From assembly GCF_024171995.1 (NCBI RefSeq), contig NZ_JAMTCT010000005.1, positions 310,001 to 374,000 on the forward strand: a stretch of DNA of 64,000 nucleotides, in the 5' to 3' direction. Position numbers and translations under genes: made by a program. This stretch comes from Promicromonospora umidemergens (lineage in GTDB: Bacteria > Actinomycetota > Actinomycetes > Actinomycetales > Cellulomonadaceae). Position 1 is the first letter of the stretch. Every line of letters starts with the position of its first letter. The notes under the pieces were generated by a model that made no database searches, was not told the DNA's origin, and saw only the letters and a list, made by a program, of their open reading frames with translations. Below, piece by piece: positions 54,301 to 63,649 of this stretch.

Positions 54301-55293
54301 ATGCCCAACGTGCGGCTTGGCGACCTAAATGGACAGGACGAGCCAGACGACTCCACCAGCCCTGACGAGGACTCCTCCGTCGATGACGGAGAGCTCGTGT
54401 GGCACTACCGGGACCGGAAGACCACCGAATCTATCCTGACGCAGCATGCCTTCTGGGGAATGGACGTCGAGGGGTTCTGCGACAAGGGTGAACTCAAGAA
54501 CGGCAACCAGGTGGTAGCTCGCGCCTGGGCCAAGCTGGTCGACGAGTGGGATCCCCGAGACGAGCCGGGCTACGACTGGGACGAGATCGGAGAGTGGGTC
54601 GAGCGGGCGAGCAGCGACCTGTTCGTCGGTAGTGCCTTCGCCTGCTGCTTCTCCCGCAACGGTGACATCAAGAAGCAGTGGGAGGAGTATGGCGGCAAGG
54701 ACGGCTACTCGATCGGAATCCCGAAAGGCGTGAGGCTGCCCGTCGTGGGGCAGGCGCGCGAAGAGTCATTCACCTTCCACGATGAGCTCCCTTTGAGGTG
54801 GCTCTCGATGCACTACGGCGAGGAGCGGCAGCTCACCGCCGCCGAGCGAGGACTGTGGGGCTTCATCCAGGAGTGGGCAGTCGGCCAACCGGGCTGGAGC
54901 GACGAAGATTTCGACGGAACGCAGTTCTTGCGTGATCGGCTTAGCAGCATTTACACGAGCGCTGCCGCGACGATCAAGAACGAGATCTTTTCGTTCGAGG
55001 ACGAGATTCGCTACGCCCTCTCCCGCTCCCACGTCAGCGGTGGGATCCAACAGGTCGGTGAAAGGAAGATCCTCCGTCTGACTGGTGCGACAGGCGCAGA
55101 TCGCTTCGCGACCGACTGGGATCACCACGAGCCAGCGGTCTTCCAAGCCGGCTACAGCCTGCTGCCGATTCAGGCGGTCTACGTCAGCCCGAGGAACGAC
55201 TTTGACGAGGCAAGGACGTGGCTCGCGGAAGTGTTGGAGACATCCGGATACGACGGCATCGACATTCGTCAGTCGGACCTGGAGTTGCGGTAG
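54301..55293 (+). CDS. DUF2971-domain protein
   Basis: 330 aa. After an acidic disordered start (~1-30), DUF2971 landmarks appear: LVWHYRDRKTTESILTQHAF then WGMD, later SAFACCFSRNGDIKKQWEEY with GYSIGI, and FSFEDEIRYALSR. This order (HYtd/FWGmd, C.S...D...qW..Y....G.siG) is that of DUF2971 proteins, found beside toxins and defence genes and of unknown activity. The ATG at 54301 lies 7 nt after TAAGTT (54288-54293). A second, very different DUF2971 protein is encoded on the other strand at 55738-56676. Confidence 0.75.
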   Translation: MPNVRLGDLNGQDEPDDSTSPDEDSSVDDGELVWHYRDRKTTESILTQHAFWGMDVEGFCDKGELKNGNQVVARAWAKLVDEWDPRDEPGYDWDEIGEWVERASSDLFVGSAFACCFSRNGDIKKQWEEYGGKDGYSIGIPKGVRLPVVGQAREESFTFHDELPLRWLSMHYGEERQLTAAERGLWGFIQEWAVGQPGWSDEDFDGTQFLRDRLSSIYTSAAATIKNEIFSFEDEIRYALSRSHVSGGIQQVGERKILRLTGATGADRFATDWDHHEPAVFQAGYSLLPIQAVYVSPRNDFDEARTWLAEVLETSGYDGIDIRQSDLELR

Positions 55294-55737
55294 GGAGTCG
55301 GGGTTGCCTTTCACGGTGACTCGGCGATCGTCAGTTTGGCGACGAGGACGATAGGCACGATCAGGAGCGCCGCGGTGCTCGCCCTCGATCGCCCAGAGCC
55401 TGCGGGCGTCGGGCTGCCGAGCGCGCACCTGCGCCGGGCGTGGATGTAGCACGAGAGATTCAGGTCTTGACCCACCCATCTATTTGGCGCCCGAATGAGT
55501 CTGGTACCAACCCGATGGAATCCGGTACGATGTAGTCGGCGAGCAGCCGTTCGCCCTGGTGATTCAGGGCTTCCGCCCGAATCCCACCGACTTATCGTGG
55601 CGTCGATTTCTTGGCCGATTAGGTCCAGAGGTTTGCGGTTGTAATTCGGTCCACCCATTGTCCACTCAGGTGGGTGTGCCAGCCCAAATCCCCATAGCCG
55701 CTTTGCCTACGAGTCGATGGTCTCTGGGCTGGCTGGC
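55294..55737. other. Intergenic region between convergent DUF2971 genes
   Basis: No convincing gene. A 115-codon minus frame (55311-55658) is Arg/Pro-rich with scattered WVGQDLNLSCYIHARR-like text and no ribosome-binding site. It may be a gene relic or chance. Confidence 0.35.
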
Positions 55738-56676
55738 TTAACCTCGGTATGGCGTCTCGCTCAAAGCGACTTCAAGTTTTCGCTCATCGCTTCCAAAGAA
55801 TCGGCGGGGGTCGCCAGTGCTGTTTTGGTGATGGATGCGAATAGCCGCGGCACTGCGTTTGCCACCCGCGAGCGGGCCTAGTCGCACGGCTTCCACGAGT
55901 TCGGGTTCGGCATGGTGGTTTAGGCCGTCATCGTGGACTGGCCGTGCTTCGAGGTAGGTGATCAACCGATTGTCGCCGACGCGTACCTTCAGATTGTCGT
56001 CGGTAGAGAAGACCAAGCGCACCTCGCGCTCGTCCTCGTAGGCTGGGTTCTTGATATGCAGGGCCAGGACTTCAAGCGCAAACATCGCGACCAGAGTCTC
56101 GTCCGTGTAATCCTCCGGGGCGACAGAGTCCATGATGGAGGCCGCGGCTGCGAGCATCCGGTCGACGTAATCCATCGCGGCGGCGGGACCGTACAAGACC
56201 GGTCGCCATCCAGCCATAAGATCCCGTAGCTGTCGGTGGCCGTTGGGGGGACTGGCGTCCCAGGTCCCTCCGGCGAACGCAACCTGACATTGTCCGTAGA
56301 GGCGGTACTGGGTGAGGCTGTCCGCGACCATGGAAGCTGAGAGGACGAACGCTTGTGGATACCAATCGCCCGGCTCATCGGCCTGTTCAAGGATCGTCTC
56401 CAGCTCGCCGATCGCGTGCGATGATCCCGGCGGTCGGTGGCTGGCGAAGCGCCCACGTATGACATCCCATCCGTAAAGCCGCTCGCTCGGATCGTTCAGG
56501 TCCTGCACGGAGGACGCCCATGCAACCTTGGACCCGATGAGCCCGTGTACGCCGGCAAGGCTTGTGTAGTGGTACACGGTGCCCTCGTAGACTGGAGGCA
56601 AAGGGTCCTTGAGCCTTGGACTCCTGGGCAGGTGGCGATATACAGCCACAGGCACACCGTCCTGAAGTTGATCCAC
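55738..56676 (-). CDS. DUF2971-domain protein, second type
   Basis: 312 aa. It starts with VYEGTVYHYTSLAGVHGLIG then SKVAWASSVQDLNDPSERLY, the N-terminal DUF2971 signature (YHYT...gi..s..lwas....lNDp.E). Later come VLSASMVADSLTQYRLYG with QCQVAFAGG, and EDEREVRLVF, the conserved ExExR block. It shares little with the other DUF2971 protein beyond these motifs. The start was set at GTG 56676: TACCAT on the minus strand ends 7 nt before it; the frame is open to 56724. Confidence 0.72.
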   Translation of the reverse strand: MDQLQDGVPVAVYRHLPRSPRLKDPLPPVYEGTVYHYTSLAGVHGLIGSKVAWASSVQDLNDPSERLYGWDVIRGRFASHRPPGSSHAIGELETILEQADEPGDWYPQAFVLSASMVADSLTQYRLYGQCQVAFAGGTWDASPPNGHRQLRDLMAGWRPVLYGPAAAMDYVDRMLAAAASIMDSVAPEDYTDETLVAMFALEVLALHIKNPAYEDEREVRLVFSTDDNLKVRVGDNRLITYLEARPVHDDGLNHHAEPELVEAVRLGPLAGGKRSAAAIRIHHQNSTGDPRRFFGSDERKLEVALSETPYRG

Positions 56677-56804
56677 AGCACCGATGGTAGGCGTGTGCGG
56701 CGATCTGGACGTCCCGTAGCCCACGTCAGTGCGCTGGACCGCCGGCGACCGCGGTCATCGAGGCTCGGGTGACGGGTCGGGGAGTGGTCGAAACTGTCCA
56801 ATCA

Positions 56805-56842
56805 CGCAACGCAACGCAACGCAACGCTGGGCTGGGCTGGGC
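56805..56842. repeat. Two adjoining 5-bp microsatellites
   Basis: Four CGCAA units (56805-56824) run directly into three TGGGC units (56828-56842). They lie 6 bp past the stop codon of the HEPN-like gene on the minus strand. Confidence 0.9.
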
Positions 56843-56847
56843 GGGAC

Positions 56848-58752
56848 TCAGGAGGAGGGCTGGCTGGCTATCCGGTTGCGCCAATACGTGGCGGCATCCT
56901 GACTAGATCGCATCGCGGCGGCTTCCGGAGTTAGCGAGGTCAGGGCGGTGCGAGGGTCGACCACCTCGATGTAGGACTCCAGCCCCCGCCAGAGTGCGCT
57001 GCTGCTGAGGAAGCTGGCGTATTCCCGCACGGACTTCACCATCGCGAAGCTCGTGGGATTGCCATGGACCAAGCCGTTGCGCACTCGCTTTCGCCTCCCT
57101 TCCAGCATCTCGGCCTCAGCCGTGTATTCCTGGACGAGTTCGGCGTAGACGGCGGCGTCCGTGACGCTGCGCAGCATCCGGGTGATCCACGCTCGTTCGT
57201 GTTCCACCTGGCAGACCGAGAGCAGTTGGCCGGTGCGGTCGGCGACGAAGAGAACCCAGGGGCGTGACGGGCTTGTCGCGAACCAGTCCCTGCTGAGGTC
57301 TTGTGTCAGTTGTGGCTGTGTGCTTCCACCGAGGAGACACATGCCGACCGCGTTCTGCACGTCTACGGTCCATCTGGTGTGCGGCCAGTGCTGCCGCAGC
57401 TCCGTGAAGGTGTCGTCAGGACTCATGGCGGCGTGTGCTGCGACGTGCTGCACCACCCGGTCGGCGAGCGGGACGATGCTTCGGATGTCGGCCTCGGACG
57501 GCTTGCGGAGGGCCATGTCGCGGCTGAAGGGATGGTCGGCGATCACCTGTACCTCGATCGCGGCGGCTAGGTAGCGGGGGAGTTCGTCCCGGCTAAGGGC
57601 TTGTGCGATGCGCGGCCCGTGCCTCTCGACCGCTTCGCCGGTCAGGTGTGCACCGTAGCTGTCGTTTGGGAAGCCGGTCTCCCGACGCGAGATTACGGAA
57701 CCCCACGCTGCTTGGCGGCCGGACCGCAGGACGGCGTGCTGAACCAGGTTGGGGTGAATACCGCCGGAACTGTGGATCGAGACGTTCAGGATCGTCTCGA
57801 CCATGTCGGTGGCACGCTTCACCGCGCCGGCCGCCGTTGTCTCTCCGAGGTCAACGCGCACCAGGAGCTCTACGTCGGACTCCTCGTCGACCAGTTTCGC
57901 CACCTTGAACTGGTAGCCGTCCTTCACCAGATCCCACAGCTCAGGTTTGTGGTCGAAGCCTTGGCCATCCGGCCGTGCGTTCGGGACGTGCCACTGCGCA
58001 TCCATGAATGACACGCGTCCAGCACTGAGGGTCAGCCAGGCATGACCCTGGTACCCGAGCCACACCACGGTCGGTTCGACCTCCGCCGGGCTGCTCACCG
58101 TGACACGTGCCCGTGCGATCCGGTCTTCGGTCGGGACATCCAGATGGTGAAGCGGGCTTTCCTCTGCTTCCGGCCCGTAGGCGACCAGGGAGGCGAGAGT
58201 GTTGAAGATCGACTCGGAGTCGTGTCCGCGTCGCTGCAGTTGGTCGAACAGAAGGTCTGCAATCGGCCGGTACTGGCGCGCCGACAGTGAGCGGTCGCGT
58301 GCTGCGGTCACGAGGTCGTCCCAGCTGGCAGTGGTCGCACCGTCGGCCTCGAGCGTGGTCAAGAGGTCCTTCGCGCTGCTGGCCAGGTCCGTCCACACTG
58401 CATCGGTACGTGAACCTGGCGCATGAACGAGCACAGTCCTCGGGCTGGTTACCAACTGCGTGAAGGCGGCCTCGAACCGCGACAGGGGTGCCGAGACCAC
58501 CGCGCGGACAGCCGCACCGAGCGCGCCGGTCGACCTGTCGAGTTCAAGACGCAGGTATCCGTGGTTGGTGCGCTTGGCCCACGCTTCCTCGCCGCTCGCC
58601 ATGTCGACCCAGGCGGCGATCTCGTCCACGACACTCGTGAGGGGCATGATGCTGCTGGCACCGTGGCGCCGGTCGAGCGAGGAAACGAGGGACTTGATCC
58701 ACGCGGGGTCGTCGTCCGCCCAGTGGCTGCTGACCTTGTAGTCCCTGAACAT
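56848..58752 (-). CDS. Large protein with a C-terminal HEPN-like R-x4-H motif
   Basis: 634 aa. No family recognised over most of its length. The helical C-terminus contains EGRRKRVRNGLVHGNPTSFA (~550-570). The R-N-x3-H spacing within a long helix is the signature of HEPN ribonuclease/toxin domains (RNxxxH), as in ApeA-type defence proteins. The central region is beta-rich (EPTVVWLGYQGHAWLTLSAG). ATG 58752 was chosen for its GGAG site at 5 nt; the upstream open frame to 58971 is poor. It is flanked by nuclease-like and DUF2971 genes, so a defence role is plausible but inferred. Confidence 0.65.
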   Translation of the reverse strand: MFRDYKVSSHWADDDPAWIKSLVSSLDRRHGASSIMPLTSVVDEIAAWVDMASGEEAWAKRTNHGYLRLELDRSTGALGAAVRAVVSAPLSRFEAAFTQLVTSPRTVLVHAPGSRTDAVWTDLASSAKDLLTTLEADGATTASWDDLVTAARDRSLSARQYRPIADLLFDQLQRRGHDSESIFNTLASLVAYGPEAEESPLHHLDVPTEDRIARARVTVSSPAEVEPTVVWLGYQGHAWLTLSAGRVSFMDAQWHVPNARPDGQGFDHKPELWDLVKDGYQFKVAKLVDEESDVELLVRVDLGETTAAGAVKRATDMVETILNVSIHSSGGIHPNLVQHAVLRSGRQAAWGSVISRRETGFPNDSYGAHLTGEAVERHGPRIAQALSRDELPRYLAAAIEVQVIADHPFSRDMALRKPSEADIRSIVPLADRVVQHVAAHAAMSPDDTFTELRQHWPHTRWTVDVQNAVGMCLLGGSTQPQLTQDLSRDWFATSPSRPWVLFVADRTGQLLSVCQVEHERAWITRMLRSVTDAAVYAELVQEYTAEAEMLEGRRKRVRNGLVHGNPTSFAMVKSVREYASFLSSSALWRGLESYIEVVDPRTALTSLTPEAAAMRSSQDAATYWRNRIASQPSS

Positions 58753-59099
58753 TGCGCTCCGATCGTTGATGGGTTGAACACTCCTCGTCTCGACGTCCTG
58801 CGGGCGCGGGCCAGACGCAAGCTCGCGAACGACCGGCACAGCACAGGTGCACGTCCACGCAAGAAGGGCGACGGCAACCGATCGATCCGCAGATTGATCA
58901 CGTGGTCGGAGGGCGACCTCATTCGGACCGAAGAGGCAATTCTGCCCGTCGATCGCAACCGATCTCCACACCCGAAGTTCGACGTCGCCGGTCAGCAGTC
59001 ACGCTGATCTGCGCCGCAAGCTAGCTCTGCGGCGCCGAGATCCCTGATGGTGGGACGCCAGGGCCTGTCGTGTCAGTCACCGCGGGTAGCGTCGTGCTC

Positions 59100-60818
59100 G
59101 TGATCGACTGGCGGCGGGTAGGCCAAGGGCGGTTCGACATGGCTGTCGAGAGGCTTCTTTGGGCGAAGTGGGGCGCAGTGCCTGGAGCGACTGCGCTCTC
59201 GCCCGATGGCCGCGGTGGTGACGCCGGGATCGACTTCCAGGTCACGACGGCGCTGGGGGAGCTGACGATCTACCAGTTCAAGTACTACCCGGACCGCGGG
59301 CTGGGGGTGTCGAGCAGGAAGCGGCACATCCGCGATTCCTTCGACCAGGCAGCGCGCCACCGCCCCCAGCGATGGGTCTTGGTCGTGCCCTGCAAGCTGA
59401 CACCGGGGGACAGGTCGTTCGTCGAGGGGTTGGGCGGTGAGACAGGGCCGCTGATCGAGATTCTCGATCAAGTCGGCCTGGATGTACTGCTTGCTGAGCA
59501 CGACGACGTGCGGCGTTATCTCGAACGTGACACGGTCCTCGACGCAGCCGGCGAGTACCAGCTGACGACGGCGGTCATCAAGGACGCGGACGACCTCGCC
59601 GAGCGCGTCCGGCTGCTGGCAGCTCGCGGCGCCGACATGGACCTGTACTGGGCACCAGACTTTCGCATCGAGAACGGCGTTACGACGATGACGCTCCGGC
59701 CGAAGTCCCCGGATGCGTCCGAGAAGAGCCCGATCGTCGCTACGTTCTCCCTCGACCCCGAGACAGCCTCGGAGGAGGACCGGGCGGCCTTTCGGCGGTC
59801 GATCGGGTATGGCGTGGGCGAGCCCGTCCAGGTCCCGGTCGTGGTCTCAAAGGTGACCGGGCCCGAGTTCTTCAGCATCGGCGGCCCGAGGATGCTGGCT
59901 CTCGCGGCGACGAAGCGCCCGCGGCCCGAGGACCGGTTCTCGATCGAGCTGCGAGCCGCAAACGGTGTGCTCGGAGAGCACGACGGGGTCGTGACCCACG
60001 TCGGCGGCGGTTTCGAAGGCGGGACCCTGGAGTTGACTTTCTACGGCGGGCTCACGATCCGCTATCTGCTTCCGCGCCGTGCCGGAGAACCGGGCGGTGC
60101 TGAAGTCCATCTGAGCGTGGACGGCCTGATGGTGTCCGACGCCGTCGAGGCGCTGCGACTGCGAAGGTCGATCTGCCGCGACGCCGGGGAAGTCGTCATT
60201 CGACGTGATGGTGAGGTCGCCGCGGCGTTCACCATCGACCGATTCGAGGACCCCGACGAAGATGCGCTTGAGGCGATCGATCAGTTCGTCGAAGACCTCG
60301 CTGCCATCGAAAGGCACCTGGGAGTGCGCAAGCGCATGCCGGCCTCGTACACGACGTACGACCGGGTTCAGGCGCGCCTGGCCCGCCTGGTGATCGAAGG
60401 CACCTGTGTCCTGGTCCCGGAGTGGTTGAGGGTCTCGCTGCGGATCAGCGAGGACGGCAGCTTGCCAGCTGACATGGGGCGTTTCATCGCCACGCAGAAC
60501 CCCATGCAGATCCTGCAGGAAGAATTCGAGCTGAGTATCTGCGGCTGGCGCGTCGATGTCGGTCCGGCTCAGCTCGTCTCACCACGCGTGGGGTTCGCCG
60601 AGCCGGGCCACCTTCTGCGACTGCTGGAGTCGGACAACATCGACGGCGAGCTGGCCGTACTCGCTCCTGCGCCGCACGAACCGTGGAGACTGACCAGGCT
60701 CACGGAAGAAGACACGAGTGGTCCAGCCGTGCCTGTTTCTTGGAATGCCGTCGGCGTGGACGAGCATCCCGCTCTTGGCCAGGTCCATGCCATCGAAGTG
60801 AGCCGCGAGACGATCTGA
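59100..60818 (+). CDS. PD-(D/E)xK nuclease-like domain protein
   Basis: 572 aa. The N-terminal ~110 residues form a restriction-endonuclease-like core: FDMAVERLLWAKWG, DGRGGDAGIDFQV (D), then LTIYQFKYYP (Q-x-K), and a later strand WVLVVPCKLTPGD. This DGGxD...(E/Q)xK order resembles Mrr/Cap4-like nucleases. The remaining ~450 residues are mixed alpha/beta with repeated beta blocks (GVLGEHDGVVTHVGGGFEGG) and are unassigned. GTG 59100 lies 7 nt after TAGCGT (59087-59092). The last ~27 codons coincide with repeat copy B, so the present C-terminus may be acquired. Confidence 0.68.
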   Translation: MIDWRRVGQGRFDMAVERLLWAKWGAVPGATALSPDGRGGDAGIDFQVTTALGELTIYQFKYYPDRGLGVSSRKRHIRDSFDQAARHRPQRWVLVVPCKLTPGDRSFVEGLGGETGPLIEILDQVGLDVLLAEHDDVRRYLERDTVLDAAGEYQLTTAVIKDADDLAERVRLLAARGADMDLYWAPDFRIENGVTTMTLRPKSPDASEKSPIVATFSLDPETASEEDRAAFRRSIGYGVGEPVQVPVVVSKVTGPEFFSIGGPRMLALAATKRPRPEDRFSIELRAANGVLGEHDGVVTHVGGGFEGGTLELTFYGGLTIRYLLPRRAGEPGGAEVHLSVDGLMVSDAVEALRLRRSICRDAGEVVIRRDGEVAAAFTIDRFEDPDEDALEAIDQFVEDLAAIERHLGVRKRMPASYTTYDRVQARLARLVIEGTCVLVPEWLRVSLRISEDGSLPADMGRFIATQNPMQILQEEFELSICGWRVDVGPAQLVSPRVGFAEPGHLLRLLESDNIDGELAVLAPAPHEPWRLTRLTEEDTSGPAVPVSWNAVGVDEHPALGQVHAIEVSRETI

Positions 60819-60822
60819 GGTA
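60738..60822. repeat. Diverged ~80-bp repeat, copy B
   Basis: Counterpart of 18527-18607. Here it encodes the C-terminus (SWNAVGVDEHPAL...) and stop of the nuclease-like gene. Copy A reads SWNAAGVDEHPAL in the same orientation, but outside any gene. Confidence 0.65.
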
Positions 60823-61579
60823 CCGCCGTGGCTCCCGGGGCGCGGTGCGACATCCATAGGGTGCAAGGAGGAGGTCCAAGGCCGCGAACTGGCCGGTGCT
60901 CACCAGAAACTCACCACTTGAGAGACCGAGAACCCACGAGTTTCCCCGAAGTTCCGCGGTAGTATCGACTCACGAGCAACCGCCAGATTCCGGGATAGTC
61001 CGAGGTCAGCGGTGTTTCTCCGAGAGTTGCCGAGGTCTCCCACCGAGTCCCGTGTGCGAGCGCCGCATGCAGGGGGCCGGCGGTTCGAGTAGGTAGTTGA
61101 GCTCGTTATCTGGTTTCGGACCAAAGCGCTCCGGCAGCGGCCACTCTTCTCGATCCTGTACGAGGACCGCGGCACCGATGACGGGGTTCTCGTTGGTGAT
61201 GCCGGGTGCTGCGAAGCTCTGGATCGCCATCCGCTCGGATGGCTTTGGGGTCGACGCTGCAGGACAGGGTGATGACGGCGCGGGCGCTGGACCAGCGTGG
61301 GACTCTGTCCTCATGATTCAGCACACCAGCCTCGAATGCCCGTGGGATGCCCACGAGGGTACTTTCGAGGGGTGTCTGTGCAGGTCAGGGCACCTTCCAC
61401 GGTTTACACCGTGCAAGCGTGGCTCGGTCGGCGCGCTGACGCGGCGACGAACCCGCCGCTCCGATCAGGACCGAGGCTGTTCCGTCAGCGCTGGAGCGAA
61501 GTAGCTCGCGAGCATCTCAGAAACCCACGCTGGCTGGTGCGTATCGCCTCGCGGCTCCATCTCCGCGAACCAGGGCTTG
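60819..61579. other. Gene-poor interval
   Basis: No gene is convincing. A 102-codon minus frame (61006-61314) contains RMAIQSFAAPGITNENPVIG and DREEWPLPERFGPKPDNELN, which look partly protein-like, but its two ends do not. It may be a decayed gene. Confidence 0.35.
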
Positions 61580-62364
61580 ATGTCCCGACTCGACGTGGCG
61601 ATCGAGGGCGAGACCGTGCACGGTCTCTACGACCGCACCATCGCCGCACCCGTCTCCTGGCTGGCCTGGCTCAGGCTCACTTCCGAGCAGCCACGTTGGA
61701 CCGACAGCGACACCATGTGGGACGGCATTGCCACAGCAACCGGCCCCCCTTCGACGACATCCCGATGCCGCGTCATCTACGCTCCGTCGTCTGGACCGAC
61801 GGCGGCCTCATCCTCCGCGCCGACCTGCTCACCTACGTCAGCCAGAAGGCGATTGGCACAGGCCTCGTCCTCGACCACTACCCCGACCTGTCCGACTCCT
61901 GGTGGCACGCACTCCGCAGCGGTCTGGAGCCACTGAAGCGCGTCACCACTACCAAACGCGTGGCCGCCGACCCCTGCGAAGAATCCTTCCGGAACTACTT
62001 CCTGGCCTTGTTCGGCGCGAACATCGATCCCGAGCACGTGGAGATGACCATGTCCCACGGCGACCTGCACTTCGGGAACATCACGGCACCCGAGCTAGTG
62101 ATCCTGGACTGGGAGAACTTGGGATGGGCACCCGCCGGGTACGACGCTGCACACCTCCTGTGTTCCGCGATCCTCCAGCCCGCAGTCGTTGCCAGGGTGC
62201 AGACCGAGTTCGCCGACGTGCTCAGCACCTACACCGGAGCGGTTGCCGTGCTCACCGCCGCGTCCAACTATCTCCACCACGTCGAGAGAGGGGAGTTTCC
62301 GGACGTTGCCATCCCGATCCGGCGGTACGCGAAGACGATCATCCGCGATCAACTCGTGGCGTAG
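61580..62364 (+). pseudogene. Aminoglycoside phosphotransferase-fold (APH) gene, frameshifted
   Basis: Would encode ~261 aa. The first frame reads MSRLDVAIEGETVHGLYDRT to WDGIATAT; the second resumes PPFDDIPMPRHLRSVVWTDG. The kinase core then follows: MSHGDLHFGNI (catalytic HGDxxxxN) and VILDWENLGWAPAGYDAAHL (metal-binding Asp plus the family's DxAH). This is a kinase-like fold used for antibiotics, choline or homoserine. One C is missing from the run at 61744-61749 (six present, seven needed). It is disrupted or mis-called. There is no strong ribosome-binding site. Confidence 0.75.
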
Positions 62365-62698
62365 CGATCGTCCGTCCAGCCGCCGCTGCGTCGAGGTCGG
62401 CATGTGTCGTGCGGGAAGGAGCGACCGTAGGACCCTGTCAGAGACGCTGCTCTCCGAGTTGGCTGCGATAGCACAGGCGGCTCTCGCTTGCGCGGCCAAG
62501 CGGATTCCACGACGGAACGCGCTGCTGGTGGGTGCAGGTTCGAGCCGAAGTGGGAGGGCTTTCGCGTAGTCGCTGCGCGCGAGCGGCAGCAGGGCGGGCC
62601 GGCGCGTCCCGTCGACCGCAATCTGAGTTGTTGCGCCGGCCGTCCACTGCAGATATTCATCCTGGACCGATCCGCACTGAACCGTGACAGTTTGAGTC
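62365..62698. other. Intergenic region
   Basis: No convincing gene. A minus-strand frame running from 62700 into the phosphotransferase gene lacks protein-like composition. A weak -10 (GACAGT, 62686-62691) precedes the next gene by 7 nt. Confidence 0.35.
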
Positions 62699-63316
62699 AT
62701 GGTCGCGACCTACCAAGAGATTCGGCTGACCCGCGCATTTGTTGACACTGTCGAGGATCTTCGGGTGCGCACACGGCTCAACGCGCCCGAGTATGACGTG
62801 GGGCAGGCCGCAGGTTTGCTTCGGCGGCTCTTGACCGACAGCTCACCCCTGGGGCCAAGGGCGGCGAAGCTCGTGGGATTCTCTCCAGAGTTCCGGTGGT
62901 TCGTCGCATACGGGCACGAGGTCAGGGCGTCCGGGAGTTTGCAGTGGGAGCTGGACCCCGTGGCCGTGACAGCGCTCAACCTCGGTGATGAGGCCGAAAA
63001 GTTGATCGACGAGTCGTGGACACGTCGAGGATCGCACCACGATCTGCTCGGGACACCACTGTTCTCGTTGGGTTCACCGGAGATCACTCTGAAATGGCTG
63101 GTGCGTCATGTCGCCCACGATGAGGGCGGCGTGCATGTTGGGATGAGCAAGGACACGCCTGAGCGATTGAGGCGCGTCTACGAGTCGAAGGACCGCCTCA
63201 TCCTCGTGTGGACATTGAAGGCATTGGGGCGCGTTGTGGTGCGCGGATATGAACCCCTCGTGATGCGTTTGGTGCGAATGGATCCGCTCTACGGCATCGC
63301 GCCCGGTCCCGAGTGA
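62699..63316 (+). CDS. Uncharacterised protein
   Basis: 205 aa, soluble, family not recognised. Helical N-terminus (FVDTVEDLRVRTRLN), then GFSPEFRWFVAYGHEVRASG. A C-terminal block ITLKWLVRHVAHDEGGVHVG is followed by LVWTLKALGRVVVRGYEPLV. The H-x2-H...GGVH arrangement hints at metal binding but is not diagnostic. The ATG at 62699 has no ribosome-binding site and sits 7 nt after a weak GACAGT box, so it may be leaderless like its neighbours. Confidence 0.7.
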   Translation: MVATYQEIRLTRAFVDTVEDLRVRTRLNAPEYDVGQAAGLLRRLLTDSSPLGPRAAKLVGFSPEFRWFVAYGHEVRASGSLQWELDPVAVTALNLGDEAEKLIDESWTRRGSHHDLLGTPLFSLGSPEITLKWLVRHVAHDEGGVHVGMSKDTPERLRRVYESKDRLILVWTLKALGRVVVRGYEPLVMRLVRMDPLYGIAPGPE

Positions 63317-63649
63317 TTCAATGCTTTTCTGCGCGCTGTGTGAAGCGGATGCGCCTGCAGCAACCGCACGTGCAAGTCCAGCGGTGTACCCGGAACGCAA
63401 GGAGCGGGCATCATGCATCGGTGTCCCGATATATACCGCGGACTCGGCGGGGGCCTCGACCTCGGGCACCGCGGGATGTCGGCGTCGACGACGGTCCAGA
63501 CAGCTTCCGTGAATGGCACGGCGCGGGGCTGGCGACCATAGCCGACGGCACCCAGGACTCCGGTCAGGACGACACTGCGTCGTTAGAGGTGGCATCGAAA
63601 ACCTCGCGGCTGGCCCGCCTGGTCGCAGACATCGACCAGTGTGTAACTC
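63317..63649. other. Intergenic region
   Basis: Nothing supported. Short frames here are Arg/Pro/Ala-rich and without ribosome-binding sites. Confidence 0.4.

Noticed and set aside
61006-61314. 102-codon minus frame
   Set aside because: Partly protein-like but no family, no start signal and poor ends; noted only in the gap entry.
62095-62700. 201-codon minus frame
   Set aside because: Covers the kinase motifs of the phosphotransferase in antisense and lacks a ribosome-binding site; only its first part is outside that gene.
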